A DNA stretch of 64,000 bases from Tyto alba (taxonomy: Eukaryota; Chordata; Aves; Strigiformes; Tytonidae). Below the pieces are notes generated by a model, which made no database searches, had not been told where the DNA came from, and was given only the letters and a program-made list of their open reading frames with translations. How positions within the stretch are numbered: position 1 is the first letter of the stretch; every line of letters starts with the position of its first letter. The stretch spans positions 10,367,752 to 10,431,751 of the forward strand of contig NW_024881301.1 of NCBI RefSeq assembly GCF_018691265.1. Direction: 5' to 3'. Both the position numbers and the translations under genes were made by a program. Below are positions 12,556-24,231 of this stretch, piece after piece.

Positions 12556-15500
12556 GGCCCAATACCTACTGAGCATAAGCAGAAGGAACAGAGCTCTTGT
12601 TTCAGAAGAAGAGCCACTGCTATTCCTGCTTAACAACCAAATTATGGCTATTTTTGTTTAAAAATAGAATCTTTTCAAGAGGACTAAGACATACACTGCT
12701 GCTGTTCTCTGCTAACTCAAGTCACTCAAACTCTTCTTCTTGGTATGTATCACACTTAGTAAGAAATATCAAATGAATCTATACAGTGCTTCTTAAATTT
12801 TGCTAATATGTTCCAGGTTTCTCTGCATTCTGTAGTATGAAATAAATCCCTTGTCTCTCTATCAAGAATTGCTCTACTTGCAGGTACTAGAAAATGACAA
12901 AATTAGTAGCCCAAAAATGGAAGCAGAAAACCAAAATTGCTGATGGAGCACCTCTGTGTCACTGAAGCACAGGAGTGATTTCTAAAGACAGAACAGAGAA
13001 GGAGTTGCTAAATCATGAACAACATTGAGGGAAGTCTCCTATGGTGGATGTTGAGTAGGGCCTGCAATCAAGGGCTAGATGATAAAGCATCACAGTAGGC
13101 CAGACTGGCTTGAGGAGGAATTTAAAATCCCTTAGTTAAAGGATGGAACAGCCTTTAAAGACATGCAGTTCTGTATCTGTATATACACTTATAAGTGATA
13201 GAAATGAGAAAACAAAACAGATCTTAGCTTCTCCACATAAAATTAAAGAAACAAAGGTGTCTGAAGCACAATTCAGCAGCTTCATGTCCTTTAAAGGTCT
13301 TGATTTGGTATGAAATCAAAGTATTGGAACAACAAATCAAATATCAGGAACTTCATGGAGTTTAACTGATGTTATATGGCATAAACTCTTAAATAACTGT
13401 TAGAAGCTAATAAGTAAACAAATAGGAGCATCATGTCACTGCTTAGGCTGTACAAGTATTCTATTTTATTCTATTCTAAGATTAAACATTTCCCATTGGA
13501 TTCATGGTCCCTCCAATGTAATCCATGTGTCACCAATGTCCTTTTGGAAAAAAACCCAACAAGAACATTTCTGTGGCTGCACCTAGGCTATTTTCAAGCC
13601 TGCTACAATGTATGCCTAAGACAGTACATAACTAGATATGTTTCCTTGGTCTTATACTGATTACACATATTAGCCAAAAGATTAAATTTCATTAGGTATT
13701 ACATTATGTTATCAGTCTTGGGAATCCTTTAAGAGATGCACTGAAAGTTATGAACTACATTTAGTAGAACATAGGGCTATGTAGGAGGGACTGTACATGC
13801 AGCTCCTTGGTGTTCAGATGACTGTAACGCTGTTTTATGGGAAAAGCTGTTTGAAGGTACTGTTTCCACAGACATTAGGTACCCCCTTCTTCCATTTTCT
13901 AACTGAAGGTTGGAATTTTTTTCTTGGTTTGGTTCCTGCAGTTTATGTGGCACTTCCAAATTCTTTCTGTTAATTTTGGGAATAGTGAAACTCCAGCCCT
14001 AGTTCACTTCTTGTTCCTTAGAAACATCTCTTGAATTTATTTGCTGTCCTTAAAACTGTGAAGGCCCTTGAGCTCAAGACAGATGGCAAGGCCTATTTAG
14101 TTACAAAATAGTCTTCTGAAGAGACAAATTCAGTTTGAGAAGGGGGATTACATATGGCTAGACCTAGATTTTAACAGGTTACCGACTCCACTGAAAACAC
14201 TTTTTCAAATCATATCTTATGGATGTTCATATTTTCAAAAAAATCCATTATTTTTATATTTTGGAGTAAGGAGAGAGAAAGCAAATTTTAATTATATCAT
14301 ATACTATAAATATTACAGTTTAAATAATCTGAAAGAAAGTGGATATATTAAAGTATGAGAAATTAAAGTCCCATTTTCCCATTTTGGATTAGGAGAACTG
14401 TGTTTTCTCTTGTAATTGTGCTTTTCGAGGCTTCATTTATAATCTAAAATGCAGTATGGTACAGAAAACATGTATAAGCTCACACACATGCTCTCTTTAT
14501 ATTATATACTTACACAGTATGTGTTGAGCAGTAGAAGCAATACATTCAGTATGTGTCAAACAGCTGAAGCACTGCTTAAGATTCTGATAGCAAATAGTCC
14601 TGCCATTTGCTTTGAGATTTGTATTCTGATGATGGCTGTATTCTGTTAATTTCCTTTTGACCATTAGGTGTCTTCTCTTCTTATTAAAAGATTCATTGCA
14701 TTTGTGTTCCCTCCTTTCTCTGTCAGGTGCAGAAGCATTTTGCTTTTCTTTACCTCTCTATTTTGAGTCAGTTCCCCACAGATATATACACTACTTATGC
14801 ATTTTTAACGACCTTATCCCTACAGTATCTAAACTCCAGAATAAAACATTTATGTGCATTATCTCATAGATCAGAGATTCTTTTCAGTGTCTACACAATA
14901 AATTGGTTTTAAACTTAAAAGGAAGGTTGGGGCAAAGCTGCTTTTTCTGTACTCATTGTAGGTCTGGTTATAGAGGCTGAAAAAGCAGCTACCTATAGGA
15001 AACACTTATATTGCAGAGTTTAGAGTGTTGGTTTTGGACACCTGGGATTTCCTATGCGAGTCCTCAGACCCAGCTATACAATATTTCAAATGCTAGGCCC
15101 TGTCTTGCATGTTTTTAAAACTATTATTTTAAATCTAATTGAGCTGATGGAATTGCAATCACTGTATGAACTAGTTGACTTCTGTCTAAAAGACAAAGTT
15201 ACCTTGGTTTCATTAGAAAGAAAATGTGCTTGTACTGAACCAAAAAGAAAATGAAGAGCAAAAGTAGGTATCTATATACAGTTTCTGCATTAAGTTAATG
15301 AAATTGGCTTAAAAACAATGGAAGTTTGGGAAAAAATCTCTTTCTATTGGACACAAGATCTAAATCAAGTTCAGCATTACAGTACATAGTAAAGATAGAA
15401 CCATCAATCTAACAGGTTACCACAGATGGTTCCACCTTCATTTTCCATATTCTGCTCAAGCAAACAGTTGTGGGAAAAAATGAAACAAAATATAAGATTA

Positions 15501-17449
15501 TGCATACTTTTGATAGCAGTATGCAATTGAATATCCTGTCCCTCCATTGACCTTCCTTGACTGGAAATGCCATGAAGGACTGAGAAGAAGACATTCTGGC
15601 ATTATCTGCCAGCTCATTCCAGAGAAAGGAGACTGACTGCATGTCACCCTGGGCTGAGCTGCCAGGTTGCTGTTGACCCTGAGTTCATCTTCTGTGTGGC
15701 CGGCCCATGTCTCAATTTATTGACCTTTGACAATTGGAATAATGACACTCATGCACCTATTTAAGGGTCTCTAAGGAAAATTATTTATTACTTTTATTAT
15801 TCTACAATCTTATTAAGGTTTCTGGTTCCCTTTCAGACATTTCAGTATCTTAATATTTTTTTTTTTAAAGAAGCAAAACTGACAGTTACATTTCACATCA
15901 CATATTGACTGAATTGAAAGAGTCTTAAAAGTTAATGAAGAGAATAGATTATTACTTAAAGAAGTGGGAAAAATAGAAAAGCAGAACAATTTGAAAGAAA
16001 CAATTTGAATTGTGACTTCAATGGGGTAGTTATTGATTCAAATTAGCTTGGTAAAGAAATTTGAAACAGACAATCAATGCTTTGATATATTTTAATCACA
16101 GTAAACAGTAATCATATCTCAAGCTGTATGGTTGAAAGGAAACCTTGGGGAAATTAGACCACTGGACCCATCAAAAGCACTAGGCAGAAGAACATTTTAA
16201 AATGGACAGAGCTAATTTCTACTATGCACTTTACAAATCGAAAGGCTACAGTGGCCTAAGTTGCTGATGGTATCTCATCTGAAAATGACAATATATTCTG
16301 CCTTAATACCCTTTTCTCTTGCTTCACAGGTTGACAGGATGATAAGCTGAGTGTCACTGGCAATTCTGCACAGGGAAATTTCTCTGCAAACAAGTCAAAA
16401 TTAGCTTCCATATTTCTTAATTCCTGAATAGAGATTTACAACAACTGGGTGGCCTTCCAATACATTTCAGTGGTTTTAATAACGGAGTCCTCAGAACAAA
16501 ATATTATAGCCTTAAAAAAATACTTCAGTAGATATACTTCAGTAAACAGAACTACCTGAAGTCTCTCTTATTCTTTCAGAGGTTACTTTGAATTTTTGAA
16601 GTTATTTGGACCTAAGCATTGTCTCTCTTGCTCGTTCACCCTCCACAAAAATCCTATCCACTGACTTCAGTGACAGTCTCACCTTAGACTCTGTTGAGCT
16701 GGTGGCTGAAAGCCAGCAGAAATTTTCCCTGTGAGGATGTAGAAGTCACATGAGAACGGTGGGTTTCCCAGTGCCTTTCTCTGATTTATTACTCTGTGGC
16801 CAGAAGGACAATTAAGTTCTAGACCACTACAAAGACAAAAAAAAAGTGCAGCTGCTCAGCATAACAAAGCACTAAGACCCATGTATACCATGCAGTACAT
16901 CACATACCTTGGCATATGAAGCACAGGAAGGATTCAGCAGCTAAGGCAGGGCTTTTCCAATGCTGCCAATATTCTTAAATCAGTTAACTCAGTGGCTCAG
17001 ACCCAAATGTAGGTCTTTCAAGCCTACATTCAGTGAACACACACAGACACACACACGGTGGTTAATTTACTGCTAACTTGAGGCAAAAGAGAACCAAAAT
17101 TGGAGATCTGTCAAACGTGAGAGCTCTTCAGAGGGAAAAAACACAAATCATGGTTTCACTCCAGAACACGTTCTTTATCTGTGTCTCTTGTAAATATTAG
17201 AAAAGGCTTGCCAGAAGACATTCAGAAAGGAATTCAATGTGTCACAGCATCAATACATGTAATCTTATAACTAATTTAATACTTTCTTCTCTAAATAGAA
17301 AGTAATTGAAGATACTTCCTGAATTGAGCACAACCTTTAGAGATGGCAAGTGTTTAAGTGGGAATCCTATATAATGGTATACTACAGGAAAATTAAAAGA
17401 TATCGGGTACTCCTCTAAAGCTTTTATTTCCATTTTGAGGAAGAAAGAC
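12556..17449. other. Unique AT-rich non-coding sequence
   Basis: No gene or recognisable interspersed repeat was found. It includes an 11-bp repeated motif (atacttcagta at 16520-16530 and 16534-16544), a pentanucleotide-like ttcta patch near 13457-13478 and a short (AC)n tract at 17037-17056. Confidence 0.6.
17037..17056 (+). repeat. Short (AC)n microsatellite
   Basis: Alternating AC dinucleotides over 20 bases, with one G interruption at 17046. Confidence 0.85.
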
Positions 17450-17511
17450 TTGTTTTTCCCATTAATGCTATCTCAGTGATTTGTTTTTCCCATTAATGCT
17501 ATCTCAGTGAT
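17450..17511 (+). repeat. Perfect 31-bp tandem duplication
   Basis: Two identical adjacent 31-bp units occupy 17450-17480 and 17481-17511. Each begins ttgtttttcccattaatg and ends ctcagtgat. The absence of any mismatch in this fast-drifting context points to a recent duplication, a polymorphic site, or an assembly artefact. Confidence 0.92.
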
Positions 17512-20500
17512 TTATGATGCTTCATACCCTCTTGTTCTTTATATCCTATTTCCCAGCTGATAGGTAAGAAGAAGATGGATTAATGAAGATGTAAAGGAAA
17601 GATGAAGGTTGGAGAAGAAACATAAAGTTCAGACAAGGGATGGCACATAAAGAGAGGCCAAGTGAATGAGGAGTTAGGACAATAAATGGACTGTTGAGAA
17701 GGGTTCAAAGCAAGGTACAAATTGAAAGAAAGCTATTATGTTCTCTATTTTGACTCTTGTTGCATGCATATATTTCTCAATGATGTCACCATCTGTGAAT
17801 GCTGTTAACACTACAGATTCATATTTAGTTTTTTTTTTTTTTTGTTAAATTCCCATATTAAGAGATACTCAGTGGTGATTTGCTGGCAGTTGCTGCTAAT
17901 GCATCTTATATGCTGTACAATGATCCTGAGATTCACATCACATTTAATTCACTATTTTCACTGTCATAGGAGCATGTCAAGAATTATCCAGTGAAGGTAT
18001 TATATTGCCTATTTCATATACCAAATATTTATCAGTGTATTAAGAAGCATTCATATTTCAACAGATTAGTAAGTTTAATATCATCAGATGCCAAACTCCC
18101 AAATACAGCCAAAACCCATTTTAGTTATTACTGAAAAGACAAGAAAAAACTGCTGTAGATTTCAACAAAAGGACGTGCATGTATGTACATAGCTACCCAC
18201 TGCTCACAAGTACCACTAGTAACATATTAAAAACATTCCCTTATTATTACTAATATTTCATCTCTTTTTGCTGATAAAAAGACAAAGTGATTTGACTTCT
18301 ATTCAGAAGTTGAAAGAAATAATATAAGGGCAATTTGGGGTTTATCAACATAACTAACTCATAAGTGTAAAACTGGATTAGTAAATTCTTGTAAATACAG
18401 ACTGCATATTATCAGTACTACTATTCTTAATGAGTAAACAACAGCAGTATTTTCAAAGTTACCTTCCTTTTTCGAAAGTCTTATTTATTGGCTAACAATC
18501 AATTTCGATGATTTAGTGATTGAATTTACTGACAGGTATTTCAATCTCTTTGATCCTTATCTAAAGTCTGTTGAAATGAAGATGAGTCCTTCCAGTAAAT
18601 ACCATTAATTCATGAGGCTGCAAATGCTCAATGACTGATTATTTATTTATTCATAACTTAAATCAAATATAAAGAGCAAGATCTCAAATTATCCTAGTAT
18701 ACATTGTTTTGATGGAAGTTTTTGAACATTGAATTTATAAGCAGATGTCTAGCCTGCTGTTGCTGCGGGTCAGATACAAAATTCTAACCATGGTCTTACT
18801 GGAGGCATTTAAAAAATGTTGGCACCTTACTCAAGGATTTGACATAGAAGACCAAGTTGCATTGAATATTTTTTTTTCTGGCAAATTGAGCAGCAGGTTC
18901 AGAATGCATCTCATGTCCTCTAATGTAACTCTCATGGCACAAAACTGCTCTCCAAGTGTTCTGACCACCATAAGGGTAAATATTTCTGGCTGCCTTTCTT
19001 CAGGTTGATCAGTTTTAATTTTCTCAAGCTGAACATCTGATATTTTATCTAGATTGAGAAACATACTTAGGTCTATTTGTTTGTTTCTCCTCAAGGTGCT
19101 TGCAACATTTTTCTAATTAATAAAATCTGCATAATTCATCAGCATACACTTTATTTTCTTTCCTCAACACTCGTTTAAATGTTAATGAAATTGAATCTAA
19201 CCCTATCACTAGGTTTTGTCTTTAAGATATCTCCTACATTGGTTGTTGCAATTTACCAGTTTGGTCTCAGTTTTAGGGCAGAGCACTATTTTATTAAATA
19301 CACTGTAGGTAATTGCAATAGATACTATATGTCCTATTGTAAAACAGCAATAATGCACTGAAAGCTCTCTTGGTTTAGATTCCCTTCCCTACCAGCCTCT
19401 GAATTACTGGAATTGCAGATCACAGTCAAGTCACTCAATGGAGAAACTGTCCTGGCCATTTGTATTTAAACCAGAGCATGTTTTATCACTGAAAATTGAT
19501 CCCAAATGTGGGAGAACCTTGTCAGCTCTGAGAATAATTTGGCACACACTTATCCTAGTGTAAAATATCCTTAAGGATTCGCTTCCACTACTTTATACAT
19601 TGGAGTTGTAATTACATCCTGCTAGTATCACATAATACAAAACGTCCAAGCAAGAGCCTGTAATTACAATGTCATGAAACTTTATCTGTTCAATAGTACA
19701 AATTACTGCTGAACATTTTGATGCAAGTGAGTAGACAAAACCATTGGTACAGCCAAAGTAAGGAGAAACAAAGGTGGCATTACACCATCGTTACACTTTA
19801 CCCTCTCTATGTTGCAGACGTCCAGTGGTCCTACATTATTGCCTGATGATGGTTGCAGTAAGCCCACACAGAAATTATGAGCCAGAGTGAGTATGCGGAA
19901 GCAATTACAGCAATTAATTTTGTGACTGTTGTGGTTTGGACATATGTCATATACAGTTTTGTCATTGTTAAGCTTCCTTTGCTGCAAGGTCCTCAAAACA
20001 GAGCTCAGTGTACTCCCCAGCCTAGCAACAGCAAGACCATGCTTCATTTTAGTGGTAGCACTTTGACAGCAGAGAATATACTAATGAAGTTCCTACAGCT
20101 AGAAAAAAAAACTCAGTGAAGGCACAAAACAGAATGGAAGAAAAAATCACCACTGATAAACAGAGAAGCTTTGGGTGGGCAAAGCAAAAAACAAAACAAA
20201 TCCATGATGCTGTAGTCAAGCTTAGACTCACTCAAGCTTCAGACAATAGCTCCAGAATGGGAATACAGATCAGGCATTGTATCAAAAGCTGACTGCAGCT
20301 GACCTGAACTTTAATCAAAGAATATTCCAGTTTAAAAAGAAACTGGCTGTATACAGAAGACTTTCATGGTGGGCAGTGCTCTGACTTCCTAACCAAATAC
20401 AGAATTTGTATTTTTCAATCCTGAAGCACTGGAAAATTGAGCTTGAAAAGGGTATTATGCTCAGATGATATTTTAATAGCCTGCACTAGCTGATGTTTTA

Positions 20501-20826
20501 ATTAGAGGTGGCAGCATGTTTAAAACTGTCTCCTCAGTGTTCCCCAACCAGAAAACATGTAGATTCAATGAAATTTCAGAGAAGATAACATTGGTCTAAT
20601 TTTAGATGGGTGACACTCTTTCATATCCCAGTGAAAACATGGGATGATTCTTTCCACAGGATGCTTTCTTCCTTATACCATGGGAAGAGAGCAACATACA
20701 CATAATTTTCAAGGATTGAAGACACACATAAATTTCCCAATGCTAATATAATCTTAGTCTGCTATGTTAGGTAGTACATGCTTTCAGCTACTGGGATACA
20801 GTTTAAATTCTTTGCAGAAGAAGCAG
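17512..20826. other. Unique AT-rich non-coding sequence
   Basis: No gene or recognisable interspersed repeat was found. A 15-nt T run lies at 17829-17843. Open frames of about 90-115 codons at 18831-19094 and 19703-20047 (minus) have no convincing family and are expected at this frequency by chance. Confidence 0.55.
17829..17843 (+). repeat. Poly-T tract (15 nt)
   Basis: Uninterrupted T run in unique sequence. Confidence 0.9.
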
Positions 20827-20831
20827 GAAAC
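20827..20831 (+). other. Target-site duplication, left copy (GAAAC)
   Basis: GAAAC directly abuts the TG terminus of the solo LTR and is repeated exactly at 21929-21933 after the CA terminus. Five bases is the duplication length usual for ERVL-type (class III) integration. Confidence 0.75.
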
Positions 20832-21928
20832 TGTGCTGAGTTTGACCTTGACTGACTGCCAAGACCCCACCCAGCCTCTCTCTCACATCTCCTTCAACAA
20901 AAAGAAGAAAACAGCGTGAAAAAACTCAAGATAAAGGCAGGGAGATCACTCATCAGTTACCACCGTGAGCAAAACAGACTCGACTTGGGAAATTAATTTA
21001 ATTTATAGCCAATTAAAAATAGAGTAGGATGGTGAGAAACAGACAAAACTAAAAATACCTTCCCCCTCCCCTTCTTCCCAAGATCAACTTCACTCTTTCA
21101 TTCATGACTCTTGTACCTGACTGCCAGCAGGGCAGGGGGATGGGGAATTGTGGTTATGGTCAGTCCATAAGTCCATAACGCTCTGTCTCTGCTGCTCCTT
21201 CATCCTCACACTGTTCCCCCCACTCCACTGTAGGGTCCTTCCAGCAGGACACAGTCCCTCATGAACTGCTCCAATGTGAGTCCTTCCCACAGGCTTCAGT
21301 TCTACAAGAACTGCTCTAGCATGAGTCCTTTCCACGGGGTACAGTGCTTCAGGAACAGACTGCTCCAGCATGGCTTCCCCACAGACCGCAGGTTCTGAGA
21401 GAAAAACTTGCTCCTGTGTGGGTTCCTTTCCATGGGCTACAACTCCTGCCAGGACCCTGCTCCAGCATGGGCTCTCCATGGGCTGCAGCTTCCTTCAGGA
21501 CATGTCCATCTGTGCCAGCATAATGTCCTCCATGGGCTGCAGTGTGAGTGTCTGCTCCACTGTGGTGCTCCACGGGCTGCAGAGGGACAACCTGTGTCAT
21601 GATGGTCTTCTCCATGGGCTGCAGAGGAATCTCTGCTCCAGCACCTGGAGCACATCCTTCCCCTCCTGCTCTGACCTTGGTTTCTGCAGGGCTGTTTCTT
21701 TCACATTTTTTCTTATTCCTTTCTCTCACACCTGATGTGCAGCAGTTTTTACCCTTTCTTAAATATGTTATTACAGAGGTGCCACCTGTGTCACTGCAGG
21801 GCTCGGCTGTGCCCTGCAATGGATCGGCTGAAGCCAGCTGTGTCCATCACAGGACAACCCCGGTCTCTCCTCACAGAGGCTGCCCCAGTAGCCCTCTGGA
21901 CAGTGCCTGTGCACAGACACCCAATACA
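20832..21928 (-). mobile_element. Solo LTR of an avian ERVL-type endogenous retrovirus
   Basis: This 1097-bp element has TG...CA termini (plus-strand TGTGCTGAGTTTGACC at the left, CCCAATACA at the right) and a perfect 5-bp duplication GAAAC on both sides. In its own sense (minus) it starts TGTATTGGGTGTCTG, contains the motif ataacatatttaagaaaggg, an internal block of CTGCAGCCCATGG-type repeats, an AT-rich tataaattaaattaattt stretch that may hold the polyadenylation signal, then cccaagtcgagtctgttttg. I recognise this sequence from the LTR family widespread in neoavian genomes; the exact Repbase subfamily name is not claimed. No gag, pol or env sequence adjoins it, so it is most simply a solo LTR left by recombination between the two LTRs of a provirus. 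Open frames of up to 156 codons within it are not genes. Confidence 0.88.
21288..21624 (-). repeat. Internal degenerate minisatellite of the LTR
   Basis: On the plus strand, catgggctgcag-like cores recur at 21288, 21333, 21380, 21431, 21477, 21531, 21571 and 21613, about 40-55 bases apart. The last five are clearest and the first three degenerate. In the LTR sense strand the core reads CTGCAGCCCATGG. The repetition keeps several frames open and explains the LHGLQ-like peptides that such LTRs yield in automatic gene predictions. Confidence 0.8.
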
Positions 21929-21933
21929 GAAAC
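21929..21933 (+). other. Target-site duplication, right copy (GAAAC)
   Basis: Exact match to 20827-20831, adjoining the CA end of the LTR. Confidence 0.75.
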
Positions 21934-23710
21934 AAGAAGAGCAAAAGTAATAAGTTATGATATATAGAAGGCTTCTTTTTAAAAAAAGTACTATCTTTTC
22001 TCTTGTCAAAAAAATAGTTTGAGAGTTCAGCTCAAGAACATTCATGGTGACTCAACTGACTGCTTTACTTACCTCATTAAAAATGTCATTTCACTTGGAC
22101 AGAAATAAATAGAGATACTTAATAAGTGATTCCAAAAAATGAAATAAAAAAAAGAATCTGAGGGAAACCAGAGAGGTTTAAGGTGCACAGTTCATTGCTG
22201 TATGATAAATGGTATGTTATGATGTCATCCCATCAGGTGGTACAATAAACTCAGAATTTCACTTGAATGTCAAAGAAAAAAATGGATCAAGAATTACGGC
22301 ATGTAAGTAGACAACATCAAAAAGTATTAAAAAACGTCTTAAGCATGCCCTTGAGTATGAAATTAATTTCATTACACCTTGTCTTTCAGAGTAAGTTGAA
22401 TGACACAACTAATGTAGTCCTTTCCATCAAAGGGTTATTTCATTTATTCTCTCTACTGAGGTCTGTGCTGAATGCCTAAAATCAACAGATATTGAAACTC
22501 TTGGATAGAAGAGAATATTAAAACAGTGAATTAGCTGTTGGCAGAAACTATACATAGTGTAACTGGAACATAATCCCAGAAAGTAAAATTAATTTTCTAA
22601 TCAGATTGTAAGAATTTAGAGAAAGACTTATGTGTTTAAGGCAAGAGCATGCTCCTCCTTTTAGACATCTTCTTCCTTAAAGTATTGTTTTCACAATGTC
22701 AAATTATTTGACACTAATGGAACCTGGTTTTGTTTTTCTATTATTTATTAAAGTAGAATGAAAGTCAAAGTATCACTCATCTGTTACAGTCAGTAAAACA
22801 GTTTTACATTTGTTTATTTTGTTTGTGTGTCTTAAAAATATTATTTTCTTTCTTAGTTTCTTGGTTTTACCACTAGTAATCCTGTTTTGTGATCCTCATC
22901 CTTACAGTGCTGCTGAGATAAATCTCAAATCTTATTTACAATGAGGAAAAGCTTTCTTGATGTTTTAAAGATTTATGATAGTGACAAGTGATACTAATTT
23001 ATCCAGAGTTAATTTTTATTCTGAGTAGTTTTATGGATAAATTTCAGTACTGTATTCATTATTAATTTATAACTCAAGAATGTTGCATACGACTAAACCA
23101 CATGGGGCAAAAAGAAAGTGCCATTAATTACCTTATGTTGTTTGTAAGGTATTGATGCTCTTTTTAGACATATATAGAACTTATTTAGAAAATATGTAAA
23201 CAATTTATTTTAAGAAGTAAACTCCCTGAGGTCTTGGCAACACCAACCTGATAACTACTGTTCAGAAAAATGCAGTGGTTGTATAGATCGGGAAAGCAAA
23301 AGATCATCTATCAGATGCAAATAGATTTTTTTTTTTTACCACAATCAGGCCTTTTTTGAGCTACAAAAGGGGGAATTGTTTGATTAAAACTTACTGTGAT
23401 CCTTGGACCACTGCTGCTGAGTCAATCCATGACTGTACAACACAAGATTCAAAGGAAATGTTATTCCAAAATGCATGGTGGCTGTTGCACTTGCACATCA
23501 AAGGCTCCTGTACCTATGATCAGCCTAGTCTGACTATATATTATGTTACTGTTGGAAGAAAACAGAAATACAGAGGCCAATAGCAACTCTCAGGCAATAA
23601 TCTGATTTCCTTCTCAGTCTCCTGTAGGTTGTATCTTAACCAAAGCCCCAGGTTATAAAGCACAAAATTTAATGTACCTACATGCTCCCTCTATGCTGAG
23701 TGCTACCTTA
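21934..23710. other. Unique AT-rich non-coding sequence
   Basis: No gene, repeat family or structured RNA was recognised between the solo LTR and the next CR1 element. Confidence 0.6.
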
Positions 23711-24231
23711 ATCATAGTAACCCAGAATGGATTGGGCAGGAAGATCATCTAGTCCAACCCCAACCCTGCCATAAGCAGCAACATCTTTCACTAGATCATG
23801 TTGCTCAATGTCCCATCCACACTGACCTTGAACACTTCCAGTGATGGGGCATCCACAACTTCTCTGGACAACCTGTTGCAGTGTCTCACCACTGTCATCA
23901 TAAAAATTTTCTTTATATCCAATCTAAATCTACCCTCTTTCAGTTTAAAACTGTTGCTGCTTGTCCTATCATTACAAGCCTTGTTAAAAAGTCTTTCTCC
24001 ATCATTCTTATAAGCACCCTTTATATATTGAAAAGCTGTGATAAGATGCCCTCAGAACTTTCTCTTCTCCAGGCTCAACAAGCCCAACTCTCTCAGCCTT
24101 TCTTCATGGGAGCATTGTCCCATCCTTCTAACCATTTTTGTGGCCCTTCCTCTGGACCTGCTCTAACAGGTCCATGTCTTTCTTGTACTGTGGGCCCCAG
24201 AGCTGGATGCAGTACCCCAGGTGGGGTCTCA
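23711..24231 (-). mobile_element. CR1 LINE fragment, 5'-truncated (minus)
   Basis: The plus strand shows the reverse complement of a CR1 3' end: agatcatctagtccaacccc near the left edge (3' UTR), a decayed block matching the C-terminal end of ORF2, then the upstream cttctccaggctcaacaagc, tggatgcagtaccccaggtg and tctcagg boxes. About 520 bases remain of an element whose full length is about 4.5 kb; truncation from the 5' end is usual for CR1. The 3' octamer tail is not visible. Numerous stops in the ORF2 frame show it is inactive. Confidence 0.92.

Noticed and set aside
18831..19094. Minus frame with a pattern (LLLNLPEKK) reminiscent of copia-type Gag
   Set aside because: The resemblance is a few residues only. 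No adjoining protease, integrase or reverse transcriptase and no LTRs; length within chance expectation.
21349..21819. Open frame of 156 codons (minus), the longest in the window, and overlapping frames on both strands
   Set aside because: It lies wholly inside the solo LTR and is kept open by the internal CTGCAGCCCATGG repeats. It has no domain, and such frames are known false predictions in bird genomes.
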